A stretch of DNA of 19,749 nt from Candidatus Pelagibacter sp. (GTDB taxonomy: Bacteria > Pseudomonadota > Alphaproteobacteria > Pelagibacterales > Pelagibacteraceae). Under the pieces are notes generated by a model. That model saw only the letters and a list, made by a program, of their open reading frames with translations, made no database searches and was not told the DNA's origin. The stretch covers positions 1 through 19,749 of the forward strand of contig JAOHHF010000012.1 in assembly GCA_028099475.1 (NCBI GenBank), read 5' to 3'. Positions 1 through 8,287 of the stretch are shown here, piece after piece (positions within the stretch are counted from its first letter, which is position 1; each line of letters starts with the position of its first letter). The position numbers were made by a program, and so were the translations under genes.

Positions 1-1231
1 GTATATCTAATTTTGCTAGATTAATTCCAAAACACTTAGTTCTTCTCATTAAATCTAGCAACTCACCACTGGCTAAGTTTTCATTATTATTTTGTTCCAA
101 AGATTGTCTTACTACTCTTAATGGTTTAAGAATTTCTTCTTTAGATTTAAGAAGATTTTTTTGATCTAAAGGTTTTTTATATACTAAATGTTGCTCTATC
201 ATTCTATGAGTTGCTCGTATTTTATCTCTTAACGGTCTTAAAAATACTCTATAAGGTTCGTAGGATTTTCCAGTTTGTTTCAATATTTTTTTTGAACATT
301 TTTCCATTGAATAAGATCTAATAATTTTAGTTAAAGATTTTTCATATAACTTTGCAGCCTCCCATCTTGATAGCAAAACAACTTCTCTTGTAACTTTCGC
401 AGTAACATTAGGATTTCCATCTCGATCTCCTCCCATCCAGGAGCCAAATTCAATTGGATTAAAATTTTTTGGTAAATTTTTTCCCATATTTTGAACAAAT
501 ATAGAATTTAATCTTCTGTAAACTTTTGGAATTGTATCCCATAAACTATCTTCAATTATTGCTAAACCCCATCTAGCTTCATCAAATGGAGATGGTTTAA
601 ATCTTTTTAAATCATCTGTGTTCCATATAATTGTAAGCTCATCAAAGAGTTTTTTATCTAACAATTTAAGTTTTGAGGGGTAATTTTTTAAAAGTTCTCT
701 TTCTTCCAATATTTTAGTAATTCTATGATATTTTTGAATTAGTGTTCGTCTCTTAACTTCTGTTGGGTGTGCAGTTAACACTACACCTATATTGAGATTT
801 TTAGCATGGTTATAAATTTTATTGTCAGAAATTTTCTTATTATTAAATAAATCCTCAAAAATTTCTTCTATAAACAAGTTAGTCTTATTTATCTTTTTTT
901 TATTATTTTCATATTCATTTAAGCTTCTTGATGCATCTATAGATTCTGCCAAATTTATAAGATTCATAAAGTGTGAAAATGCTCTAGTTAGTTTAAATGT
1001 ATTTTTTGGACTTATATTTTTTATAGTCCTAATAATTTTTCTAAAAGAATGCTTGTTATTTAAATTAGTTTTATTAGCCTTTGAAAGTTTTCTTACTTTT
1101 TCCACCAACGCAAAAAATTTGTCACCTTCTTGATCTTTTAAAACTTTTCCAAGTATATTTCCCAGGTGTCGAATGTCTTCTCTTAGAAGCTTAGTGGGTA
1201 TTCTCTCGTAATAAAGATCTCTTTTTTTCAT
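1..1231 (-). CDS. ppc: Phosphoenolpyruvate carboxylase, N-terminal part (cut by left edge)
   Basis: PEP carboxylase makes oxaloacetate from PEP and bicarbonate, an anaplerotic cytoplasmic reaction. Only the first 410 codons are inside the window; the family is usually about 880-930 residues, so the C-terminal half is missing because of the window edge. Two family signatures are readable: VLTAHPTEVKRR with the catalytic His at about residue 155 (E. coli His138), and FGSWMGGDRDGNPNVT with GGDRDGN at 267-273. The ATG at 1231-1229 gives an N-terminus (MKKRDLYYERIPTKLLRED) with the expected LGxxLGxVL region soon after, and no later Met fits better. The start lies 41 bp inside the 3' end of the lactonase gene in another frame, so the two are probably co-transcribed. 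The identification is very secure; the exact start is less so. Confidence 0.96.
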   Translation of the reverse strand, partial: MKKRDLYYERIPTKLLREDIRHLGNILGKVLKDQEGDKFFALVEKVRKLSKANKTNLNNKHSFRKIIRTIKNISPKNTFKLTRAFSHFMNLINLAESIDASRSLNEYENNKKKINKTNLFIEEIFEDLFNNKKISDNKIYNHAKNLNIGVVLTAHPTEVKRRTLIQKYHRITKILEERELLKNYPSKLKLLDKKLFDELTIIWNTDDLKRFKPSPFDEARWGLAIIEDSLWDTIPKVYRRLNSIFVQNMGKNLPKNFNPIEFGSWMGGDRDGNPNVTAKVTREVVLLSRWEAAKLYEKSLTKIIRSYSMEKCSKKILKQTGKSYEPYRVFLRPLRDKIRATHRMIEQHLVYKKPLDQKNLLKSKEEILKPLRVVRQSLEQNNNENLASGELLDLMRRTKCFGINLAKLDI

Positions 1232-2117
1232 ACTTGTAAGTAAATTTTTTTTGTAAAAATCCTTTAGTATTAGTTTTTACACTAAATAAGCATCCAGAGT
1301 ATTTAAATTTTTGCAAGTCAGATTTGGTTAAGCCTTTTGTGGCACTTGTCACAAAAAGTTGATTGTTTTTTTGCCCTCCAAAGGTACAATTTGTAATATT
1401 TTTAGCTGGCAAATTAATTGTATGTATTAATTTCGCCTTTGAGTTTAGTACTGATATTTTAGCACCGTGAAAATGTGCCACCCATAAATTTTTGTTTTTA
1501 TCTAAAGTCATGCCATCTGGTGAACCATCTACGGCTTTAAATTTTTTAAATATCTTTTTATTTGTTATCTTATTGTTTTTGTTAATCTTAATCTTATAGA
1601 TTATTTTTTTTGAACTATCTGTATGATAAAAATTTGATTGATCAATAAATGCTGGACCATTTGTAATTCTATAATTGCTATCAACTTTAGTCATCATCAT
1701 TTTTTTATCTAATTTATAAAGTGAACCTTTTTCAATCTTTCTCTCAAGATTATCCATTGTACCAAACCAAAGATTTCCTGCAGAATCTGTTTTTCCATCA
1801 TTGATCCTGTTTGATCTAAGATTTTTTTCAATATAAATCGATTTGATTATTTTTTTTGTTTTTATATTTTGTATTCTCAACTCGTCCTGTAGACCTAAAA
1901 CAAAAACAAATCCTTTGACGTGCGCTAAAAAACCAATTTCTTTATTTACTGAAAATGTTTTCTTTTTATTTTTTTTTATATCTAATGAAAAAAATTTCTT
2001 CTTTTTTATATCTACAAAATAAATTGAATTATGTTCTTTAACCCACAATGTACCTTCGCCCAATTTACACTTTAAGTTCCAAAGTATTTTGGGTTCAGAG
2101 GTAACAATTTTATTCAT
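1191..2117 (-). CDS. SMP-30/gluconolactonase family sugar lactonase
   Basis: This is probably the cytoplasmic lactonase that hydrolyses an aldonolactone to the aldonate, step 2 of the oxidative sugar pathway encoded here. It is a six-bladed beta-propeller of the SMP-30/regucalcin/gluconolactonase family, 308 residues from the chosen start. Family metal-site motifs are visible: LGEGTLW near the N-terminus (Glu at about 21), RINDGKTD (about 104-111), ITNGPAF (Asn about 153) and GSPDGM (Asp about 201). I chose ATG at 2117 rather than the in-frame TTG three bases upstream. The C-terminus runs about 12 residues beyond the usual end and overlaps ppc by 41 bp. The FAH hydrolase gene ends 8 bp upstream. 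The composition is very Lys-rich, with long A tracts. The substrate cannot be told from sequence; xylono-, arabino-, galactono- and fuconolactone are all possible. Confidence 0.9.
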   Translation of the reverse strand: MNKIVTSEPKILWNLKCKLGEGTLWVKEHNSIYFVDIKKKKFFSLDIKKNKKKTFSVNKEIGFLAHVKGFVFVLGLQDELRIQNIKTKKIIKSIYIEKNLRSNRINDGKTDSAGNLWFGTMDNLERKIEKGSLYKLDKKMMMTKVDSNYRITNGPAFIDQSNFYHTDSSKKIIYKIKINKNNKITNKKIFKKFKAVDGSPDGMTLDKNKNLWVAHFHGAKISVLNSKAKLIHTINLPAKNITNCTFGGQKNNQLFVTSATKGLTKSDLQKFKYSGCLFSVKTNTKGFLQKKFTYKYEKKRSLLRENTH

Positions 2118-2125
2118 CAATAAAA

Positions 2126-2968
2126 TTACAAAGAAACAATTTTAGAGTTTTGCTCACCTAAATTATCTATAGATAATCTCAATTCATCTCCAGCTTTTAA
2201 AAATAATTGTGGTTTTTTACCCATACCAACTCCTGGAGGAGTTCCTGTAGTAATTATGTCTCCAGCTTGTAATGACATAAACTTACTTACATATGCCACA
2301 ATAATATCAACATTAAAAATCATTGTATTAGTGTTTCCAGTCTGCATTCTCTCTCCATTTACATCTAGGGACATATTCAAATTATTAATGTCTTTTATAT
2401 CTTCCTTTGTAACCAAATACGGTCCAATAGGTCCATAGGTATCATGAGATTTTCCTTTTACCCATTGTCCCATCTTTTCAATTTGCCACTCTCTCTCACT
2501 TACATCATTTACTAAACAATAACCTAATATATGATCTTGTGCTTGATTTTGCTCAATGTGTTTTGTTTCTTTTCCAATAATTATTCCTAATTCCACTTCC
2601 CAATCAAGTTTTTTAGAATTAGGTAAAATTTCTATATTATCATTTGGACCATTAATTGAACTGGTAGCTTTCATAAACATTATTGGTTCTGATGGAACTG
2701 GTAAATTAGACTCTGCTGCATGATCAGAAAAATTTAGACCAATTGCAACGAACTTACCTGGTTTTGTAATACATGACCCTACTCTTTCACTAGAAGAAAG
2801 TTCTGGTAATGACTTTAAATCAATATTTCTTAATTCAGATATAGTTTTAAAGTTTAAAAAATCAGGATTTAAATCTTTTACATGAGAACTAATATCTCTA
2901 ATTTTTCCATCTTTATCTAATATTGCTGGCTTCTCTTTTCCCTTTTGTCCTACTCTTAATAGTTTCAT
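2126..2968 (-). CDS. FAH-family 2,4-diketo-3-deoxy-aldonate hydrolase (LRA6-like)
   Basis: This 280-residue fumarylacetoacetate-hydrolase fold enzyme probably cleaves a 2,4-diketo-3-deoxy-aldonate to pyruvate plus a 2-hydroxy acid. FAH features visible are FVAIGLNFSDHAAE (His about 83), the metal ligands in DWEVELG (Glu124, Glu126) and VNDVSER (Asp155), Lys173 in KGKSHDTYGP, and TGTPPGVGMG at 241-250. The stretch ERMQTGNTNTMIF and the overall length match the hydrolase subgroup used in the diketo-hydrolase L-rhamnose and L-fucose routes better than the longer XylX 2-keto-3-deoxy-xylonate dehydratases. Database entries of this subgroup are often called ureidoglycolate lyase; the neighbours here argue for sugar catabolism. 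A clear Shine-Dalgarno site (AAAGGA) precedes the ATG, and the 2-keto-3-deoxy-acid dehydrogenase gene ends 17 bp upstream. Family confidence is high; the exact substrate is inference. Confidence 0.88.
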   Translation of the reverse strand: MKLLRVGQKGKEKPAILDKDGKIRDISSHVKDLNPDFLNFKTISELRNIDLKSLPELSSSERVGSCITKPGKFVAIGLNFSDHAAESNLPVPSEPIMFMKATSSINGPNDNIEILPNSKKLDWEVELGIIIGKETKHIEQNQAQDHILGYCLVNDVSEREWQIEKMGQWVKGKSHDTYGPIGPYLVTKEDIKDINNLNMSLDVNGERMQTGNTNTMIFNVDIIVAYVSKFMSLQAGDIITTGTPPGVGMGKKPQLFLKAGDELRLSIDNLGEQNSKIVSL

Positions 2969-2985
2969 AATTATCCTTTGTTAAA

Positions 2986-3729
2986 TTAAATTGAAATTCC
3001 ACCATCAACTGAGATAGTAGTGCCTGTTGTAAATGTTGAGTCGTCACTAGCTAAATAAACTGCAACTGCTGCAATTTCTTCTGCTGTACCTAGTCTTCCC
3101 ATGGGTTGTCTTGCTATAAAATCTTTTTTAGCTTGCACTGGATCTGGACTTTGATTAACTCGATCTTGCCAAGATGGTGAAAAAACTGTTCCTGGTGCTA
3201 TAGAATTACATCTAATATTTTGTTTAACATAATCTGCTGCAATTGATTTAGTTAATCCAATTACTGCTCCTTTGGTAGTTCCATAAACAAATCTATTAGG
3301 AAAACCTTTAAAGCTTGATGCACAGGAAGAGACATTAATAATACTCCCTGCGTTTTGTTTAATCATCATTGGTAATATTGCTTTGCACATAAAATACATA
3401 GATTTAACATTTACATCAAAAGAAAAATCCCAATCTTTTTCTTCACATTCTAAAATACTGCCGTGATGAACAAAACCAACAGCATTAAACAAAACATCAA
3501 TTTTATCTAATTTTTTAACAAATTTTAAGATTTCATTATTTTGTGTTGAGTCAAGTTTTTGTATTTTTATATTTGGATATTCTTTGTTTAAAACTTCTAA
3601 AGTTTTGTCGTTAACATCAGTTGCAATAACGTTAGCTCCTTCATTGTGAAATGCTATAGCTGTTGCTTTACCAATTCCTTGTCCCGCAGCTGTTACTAAA
3701 ATATTTTTATCTTTAAGTCTTTTTGTCAT
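2986..3729 (-). CDS. SDR, 2-keto-3-deoxy-L-fuconate dehydrogenase-like
   Basis: A 247-residue classical short-chain dehydrogenase with the cofactor loop TAAGQGIG (13-20), catalytic Ser135, Tyr149 and Lys153 (YGTTK), and C-terminal VDGGISI. The passages GFVHHGSILECEEKDWDFSF and FVARQPMGR-like FIARQPMGRLGTAEEIAA resemble, from memory, the Xanthomonas-type 2-keto-3-deoxy-L-fuconate dehydrogenase and related DHRS6-like SDRs. The likely reaction is NAD-dependent oxidation of a 2-keto-3-deoxy-aldonate at C4 to the 2,4-diketo acid, which the adjacent FAH hydrolase would cleave. An AAGGA Shine-Dalgarno site lies just upstream of the ATG. The dehydratase gene ends 10 bp upstream, so these genes sit in a tight operon in reaction order. 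The alternative is a generic 3-hydroxybutyrate-type SDR; the context makes that less likely. Confidence 0.88.
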   Translation of the reverse strand: MTKRLKDKNILVTAAGQGIGKATAIAFHNEGANVIATDVNDKTLEVLNKEYPNIKIQKLDSTQNNEILKFVKKLDKIDVLFNAVGFVHHGSILECEEKDWDFSFDVNVKSMYFMCKAILPMMIKQNAGSIINVSSCASSFKGFPNRFVYGTTKGAVIGLTKSIAADYVKQNIRCNSIAPGTVFSPSWQDRVNQSPDPVQAKKDFIARQPMGRLGTAEEIAAVAVYLASDDSTFTTGTTISVDGGISI

Positions 3730-3739
3730 AAGTTCCTTT

Positions 3740-5515
3740 CTAATGAGAATGTCTCGGCATTCCTTTTGTATTAGTTATATCTAAAAAAACAGTTTCAGTT
3801 TCTAAACAGCTACCAGTTTCCAATTGACCTACCATTTTTCTTGAAATTTCTTGCCATGGTGTTTGATTTTCTAGAATAGGTAATTTAGTGTTTTCTTTTC
3901 TTTTCTTAATTTCTTCATTTGACACTAATAAATCTATTCTACTATCATTTAAATCTATCTTAATTTTATCACCAGTTTTAATTATTAATAAATCTCCTCC
4001 TACAGCCGACTCTGGCGAAACATTTAGTATGGACGGACTTTCTGATGTCCCGCTTTGTCTTCCATCACCTAAAGTTGGCAGTGTATTGATACCTTTTTTT
4101 AAAAGCTTATCAGGTGGTTGCATATTTACTACTTCAGCTGATCCTGGATAGCCAACAGGTCCACAGCCTCTAATAATTAAAATTGAATTTTCATCAATTT
4201 TCAAATTATCATCATTTATTCTTGCATGATAATCTTCAGGCCCTTCAAAAACTACAGCTTTTACTTCAAAAATATTTAAACTATCTTTATTTGATAAATA
4301 TCTTTCTCTAAACTCAGAGCTAATAACAGAAGTTTTCATTACAGCCGAACTAAAGAAATTACTTTTCATTACAATAAAGCCTGCATTATGAGATAATGGA
4401 TTTTCATATGATTTAATAACATCTCTATTAACATCAATTTTCATATTTAAATTTTCTTCAATAGTTTTACCCGTAACTGTTAAAGCTTTGACGTTAAGTT
4501 TTTTGTCTTTAATTAATTCTTTCATGATGGCTGGAATACCCCCAGCTTTAAAAAAACCTTCCATAAGATGTTCTCCAGCGGGTTGGCAATTTGCTAATAA
4601 AGGAATGCTGTGTCCTAATTTTTCCCATTGGTCTAAATTAAAATCAACGCCCATATGTCTTGCTATAGCTGTAAGATGAGGTGGGCAATTACTTGAGGCG
4701 CCAATAGCGCTTGCAACATAAACTGCATTTTCAAATGCTTCTTTTGTCATTATCTTTGATGGTGTTAAATTTTCAAAAACCATTTCAACAATTCGTTTTC
4801 CAGTTTTAAAAGAAATATCTGTTCTCTCTTTATAGGGAGCAGGAATTATTGCCCCACCTGGAAGTGACATTCCTAAAGCTTCTGCGATTGAATTCATTGA
4901 AGATGCTGTTCCCATTGTATTACAATGCCCTATGCTTGGAGCTGAGGCTGCTGCCATATCCATGAACTCATCATAATCAATTTCACCTTTTGCATGTAAT
5001 TTTCTTGCTTCCCAAATAATAGTGCCTGAGCCAGCTTTTTTTCCTTTATAATTTCCATCTAACATTGGCCCACCTGATAATACTATTGATGGAATATTTA
5101 CAGTTGCAGCAGCCATCAATGCTGCGGGCGTGGTTTTATCACAACCTGTTGTAAGAATAACTCCATCAATTGGATATCCATACAAAACTTCTACTAAAGA
5201 TAAATATGATAGATTTCTATCAAGTGCTGCCGTAGGTCTTTTGCCAGTTTCTTGAATTGGATGAGTTGGAAATTCTATTGGAACTCCACCAGCTTCTCGT
5301 ATTCCATCTTTAATTGTTTTGCTCAATGCTTGAAAATGTCTATTACATGGTGAGAGATCACTGCCAGATTGTGCTATTCCAATGATTGGTTTTCCTGACT
5401 GAAGATCTTCTCTTTTTAATCCGTAGTTTAAATATCGCTCCAAATACAAAGCTGTAAGACCAGGATCATCAGGATTATCAAACCATTCTTTACTTCTAAG
5501 CTTAAATTTTTTCAC
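3740..5515 (-). CDS. IlvD/Edd-family aldonate dehydratase (XylD/arabonate dehydratase-like)
   Basis: This 591-residue protein is predicted to dehydrate a sugar acid (xylonate, arabonate, fuconate or galactonate) to the 2-keto-3-deoxy acid in the cytoplasm. It matches the pentonate dehydratase branch of the IlvD/Edd family, not dihydroxy-acid dehydratase itself: the N-terminal RSKEWFDNPDDPGLTALYLE, then GKPIIGIAQSGSDLSPCNRH, and the length are those of Caulobacter XylD. The three Fe-S ligand cysteines are present at Cys57 (SPCNR), Cys125 (TTGCDKTTP) and Cys198 (GHCNTMG). Lys127, whose family counterpart is carboxylated, and the catalytic Ser at about 488 (GDGRQSGTSESPS) are also in place. The start is GTG at 5515-5513; no in-frame ATG fits the conserved N-terminus. 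It lies between two SDR genes with 9-10 bp gaps. The family is sure; the substrate is open. Confidence 0.94.
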   Translation of the reverse strand: MKKFKLRSKEWFDNPDDPGLTALYLERYLNYGLKREDLQSGKPIIGIAQSGSDLSPCNRHFQALSKTIKDGIREAGGVPIEFPTHPIQETGKRPTAALDRNLSYLSLVEVLYGYPIDGVILTTGCDKTTPAALMAAATVNIPSIVLSGGPMLDGNYKGKKAGSGTIIWEARKLHAKGEIDYDEFMDMAAASAPSIGHCNTMGTASSMNSIAEALGMSLPGGAIIPAPYKERTDISFKTGKRIVEMVFENLTPSKIMTKEAFENAVYVASAIGASSNCPPHLTAIARHMGVDFNLDQWEKLGHSIPLLANCQPAGEHLMEGFFKAGGIPAIMKELIKDKKLNVKALTVTGKTIEENLNMKIDVNRDVIKSYENPLSHNAGFIVMKSNFFSSAVMKTSVISSEFRERYLSNKDSLNIFEVKAVVFEGPEDYHARINDDNLKIDENSILIIRGCGPVGYPGSAEVVNMQPPDKLLKKGINTLPTLGDGRQSGTSESPSILNVSPESAVGGDLLIIKTGDKIKIDLNDSRIDLLVSNEEIKKRKENTKLPILENQTPWQEISRKMVGQLETGSCLETETVFLDITNTKGMPRHSH

Positions 5516-5524
5516 TTTTATTTT

Positions 5525-6286
5525 TTATGTTATTCCACCATCAACAACAAAGCTTTGTTTGGTACATCCCGAGGACTGGTCTGAAGATAAAAACAATACT
5601 AGTTTTGCAACATCTTCGGGTTTTAGCTGTCGTTTTAAGGCCTGTTTTTCTAATATTAACTTTTTATATTTAGGTGTAAGCCAATGTTTAATTTGTCTTT
5701 CAGTTGCAATAGATCCGGGTACAACAGAATTGGTTCTTATATTGTATTTCCCATACTCCTGAGCAAATGATCTTGTTAAGCCAACAACGGCTGATTTAGC
5801 AGTTTCATAAATAACTTTGTCACCTTCGCCTAACATCCAGGAAACTGAACTTAAATTTACAATTGATCCATTTTTATCTTTTTTCATACCTTTGACGACC
5901 TCTTGAGCTGCAAAAAAATAATGTTTTAAATTTATTGCCATCCTATTCTCATAATATTTTTCATCAACTTCTTCTGTTGTGTGTCTTTCATCATTTGCTG
6001 CATTATTAATAAGTGAATGTATTGTTCCTTTAGATGAAACTATTTTTTTAATTATTTTTTGTAATTTTTTAATATCTAATAAATTACACTCAATAAATGT
6101 TGGTTTTTTAAATTTTCTTTTATTAATGATATCTATTAATTTTTTTGAATCTTTTACATTTATATCAACAAAATATACTTCGCTTTCTTGTTCACAAAAA
6201 TGTTCGACTATAGAAGCACCAATTCCAGAACCACCACCTGTGATAAAAATTCTTTTATTCTTTAAATCTGAATATTTAACCTTCAC
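5525..6286 (-). CDS. SDR sugar 1-dehydrogenase (XylB-like xylose/galactose dehydrogenase)
   Basis: A 253-residue classical SDR, probably the first enzyme of the pathway, oxidising an aldose at C1 to the lactone with NAD(P). Cofactor loop TGGGSGIG (16-23), NNAANDERH (94-102), catalytic Ser147, Tyr160 and Lys164 (YETAK) are intact. The combination NNAANDERH, INLKHYFFAAQ, SSVSWMLGEGDKVIYETAKS and the RQIKHWLTPKYKK stretch is very like the Caulobacter D-xylose 1-dehydrogenase XylB (NNAGNDDRH, WHLGLEDLVLYETAK), by recall. This separates it from the other two SDRs in the window. The start is GTG at 6286-6284, two bases after the stop of the ABC ATPase gene; the sequence gives no better start. Coupling to the sugar importer supports a role on the imported sugar. 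Xylose, arabinose, galactose and fucose cannot be told apart here. Confidence 0.9.
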   Translation of the reverse strand: MKVKYSDLKNKRIFITGGGSGIGASIVEHFCEQESEVYFVDINVKDSKKLIDIINKRKFKKPTFIECNLLDIKKLQKIIKKIVSSKGTIHSLINNAANDERHTTEEVDEKYYENRMAINLKHYFFAAQEVVKGMKKDKNGSIVNLSSVSWMLGEGDKVIYETAKSAVVGLTRSFAQEYGKYNIRTNSVVPGSIATERQIKHWLTPKYKKLILEKQALKRQLKPEDVAKLVLFLSSDQSSGCTKQSFVVDGGIT

Positions 6287-6288
6287 AA

Positions 6289-7380
6289 TTATATTCTTTC
6301 TTCAGTTAATGTATCAAATACTGAAAGCTGATTTATATCTATATTTAATTTAAATTCTTTATTAATATCAATATCAATAGTTGATGAAAATTTCCCAAGT
6401 AATTGTTGTCCTGAAAAATCAAAAGTTATTATTTGCTCATGACCAATATATTCTGAAAGTTCTGATTTGACATTAATCTCAAAATTATCAGATGCATTTT
6501 TTTCAATATAAATATGTTCTGGTCTAATACCTAAGGTTATTTCTTTTTCATCTTCATTAATTTTATTTCTAAAATTATATTTATTTAAAGGAATTTTAGT
6601 TTGATTGTTACTTGCAAAAAATAATTCTCCATTCTGGTTTATTAATTTTCCTTTAATTAAATTCATCGAAGGAGACCCAATAAAATCTGCAACAAAAATG
6701 TTACTAGGAGTATTATAAATATTTTTTGGCGTATCACATTGTTGGATTACACCATGATTCATTATTGCAATATTTGTTCCCAAACTCATAGCTTCAGTTT
6801 GGTCATGGGTCACATATACAACAGTTGTTTTCAAATTTTGATGAAGCTTCTTAATCTCTCTTCTCATTTCAACTCTTAATTTTGCATCTAAATTAGATAA
6901 TGGTTCGTCAAATAAGAATACTTTAGGATCTCTAACTAAAGCCCTACCCATAGCAACTCTCTGTCTTTGACCTCCAGATAGTTGTGATGGTTTTCGTTCT
7001 AATAGTTCGTTTATTTTCAATAAACTTGATACTCTATTTAAAGATTCTTCAATTTTATCCTTAGGTGTCTTTCTCTGCTCCAATCCAAATGTAACATTTT
7101 TTTTTACCGTCATAGCAGGATAAAGGGCGTATGATTGAAACACTAAAGCTATATCTCTATCACTAGGTTCCATGTCATTAACACGGTAATCATCTATTAA
7201 AATATCACCACTATTAGAAGTTTCTAATCCAGCAATGGTATTTAATAATGTTGATTTTCCACATCCAGATGGTCCTAATAAAACAAGGAAATCACCATCA
7301 TTTATATCCAAATTAATTCCTTTTAAAACTTCTGTAGATCCAAAGTTTTTATTAATGTCATTTATCTTTAAATTTGCCAT
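6289..7380 (-). CDS. Sugar ABC transporter ATP-binding protein (MalK/UgpC/MsmK type)
   Basis: The cytoplasmic ATPase of a CUT1-family carbohydrate importer, 363 residues. Walker A GPSGCGKST (36-44), Q-loop FQSYALYP (Gln82), signature LSGGQRQR (134-141), Walker B VFLFDEP (154-160) and the H-loop His192 are all present. A C-terminal TOBE-like regulatory domain follows from about residue 235 (FIGSPSMNLIKG, then LGIRPEHIYIE). A good Shine-Dalgarno site (AAAGGA) precedes the ATG, only 4 bp after the permease stop. It is the last transporter gene before the catabolic genes, and the sugar 1-dehydrogenase starts 2 bp after its stop. ATPases of this type may serve several importers, so it could power others in a small genome; that is inference. 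Confidence 0.96.
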   Translation of the reverse strand: MANLKINDINKNFGSTEVLKGINLDINDGDFLVLLGPSGCGKSTLLNTIAGLETSNSGDILIDDYRVNDMEPSDRDIALVFQSYALYPAMTVKKNVTFGLEQRKTPKDKIEESLNRVSSLLKINELLERKPSQLSGGQRQRVAMGRALVRDPKVFLFDEPLSNLDAKLRVEMRREIKKLHQNLKTTVVYVTHDQTEAMSLGTNIAIMNHGVIQQCDTPKNIYNTPSNIFVADFIGSPSMNLIKGKLINQNGELFFASNNQTKIPLNKYNFRNKINEDEKEITLGIRPEHIYIEKNASDNFEINVKSELSEYIGHEQIITFDFSGQQLLGKFSSTIDIDINKEFKLNIDINQLSVFDTLTEERI

Positions 7381-7384
7381 TTTG

Positions 7385-8287
7385 TTATCCTTTCACTGAC
7401 CCTGCTGTTAATCCTCTAATAAAATATTTGCCTGCCAAAACATAAACAACTAGTGTTGGGAACCCAGCTATGATTGCTGCAGCCATATCAACATTATATC
7501 TTTTAACACTAGAACTTGTTAACACCATATTATTTAAAGCAACTTGTATTGGGGCTTCTTCACCAAATGTAAATGTGGCACCAAATAAAAAATCATTCCA
7601 AATCATGGTAAATTGCCAAATGATAGTAACTACTAAAATTGGAGCTGAGATCGGTAACATGATTTTAAAAAATATTTTAAAAAAACCTGCACCATCTATT
7701 CTGGCAGCTTTCACAATTTCATCTGAAATAGAAATATAATAATTTCTACAAAATAGTGTTGTAAAACATAAGCCATAAACTACATGAACTAAAATTAATC
7801 CATAAATAGAATTTGATATACCTAAGAAACCTAATGTTCTAGACATTGGAAGTAGTATTGCTTGATAAGGGATGAATGTTCCAAATAAGAATAATAAAAA
7901 TATATAACTATCTCCCTTAAATCTCCATTTTGTTAAAGCATATCCATTAATCGCTCCTAATATAGTTGAGATAATTACTCCAGGGACCACTAATTTTACA
8001 GAGTTCCAAAAATATGTTTTTAAATATACATCTCCAGCTGAAAAACCTTGACCACTCCATGCTACATCCCATGAACTTAAATCTAAAGAGTTTGGTAAAG
8101 AAAATAAATTTCCCTGTCTAATTTCCTCCATGGTTTTAAAAGAAGTAACTATCATCACATATAATGGTGTGATGTAATACAAAGCAAAAACTCCCAAAAT
8201 TATAAACAATATCCATCTATAAATTAATTTTTTTGTATTAGATGATTTTTCTAAATCTTTATAAGTTTGAATATTATTTTCTGTCAT
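7385..8287 (-). CDS. Sugar ABC transporter permease, MalG/UgpE/GtsC type
   Basis: An inner-membrane permease of a CUT1 sugar importer, 300 residues, with about six hydrophobic segments (first at roughly 24-48, last near 275-290). The EAA loop that contacts the ATPase is clear at about 189-212 (DEIVKAARIDGAGFFKIFFKIMLP). The N-terminal 20 residues are hydrophilic and cytoplasmic. The C-terminus (RGLTAGSVKG) is the usual MalG-type ending that reaches the ATPase. The start codon lies 14 bp inside the 3' end of the other permease gene, indicating translational coupling. Together with the MalF-type partner it forms the heterodimeric channel for the glucose-type binding protein encoded upstream. 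Confidence 0.94.
   Translation of the reverse strand: MTENNIQTYKDLEKSSNTKKLIYRWILFIILGVFALYYITPLYVMIVTSFKTMEEIRQGNLFSLPNSLDLSSWDVAWSGQGFSAGDVYLKTYFWNSVKLVVPGVIISTILGAINGYALTKWRFKGDSYIFLLFLFGTFIPYQAILLPMSRTLGFLGISNSIYGLILVHVVYGLCFTTLFCRNYYISISDEIVKAARIDGAGFFKIFFKIMLPISAPILVVTIIWQFTMIWNDFLFGATFTFGEEAPIQVALNNMVLTSSSVKRYNVDMAAAIIAGFPTLVVYVLAGKYFIRGLTAGSVKG

Noticed and set aside
822..1133. Plus-strand open frame of 103 codons rich in Phe and Leu
   Set aside because: It lies wholly opposite the ppc gene, whose reading frame has clear family motifs. The hydrophobic content comes from reading A-rich Lys codons in reverse.
2118..2120. TTG codon as start of the lactonase gene
   Set aside because: An ATG follows immediately in frame at 2117 and is the more likely start; using TTG would add only one residue.
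2126..2968. FAH-family protein as XylX (2-keto-3-deoxy-xylonate dehydratase) completing a Weimberg pathway
   Set aside because: At 280 residues it is much shorter than XylX (about 385), its motifs match the diketo-acid hydrolase subgroup, and a 2-keto-3-deoxy-acid dehydrogenase-like SDR is adjacent.
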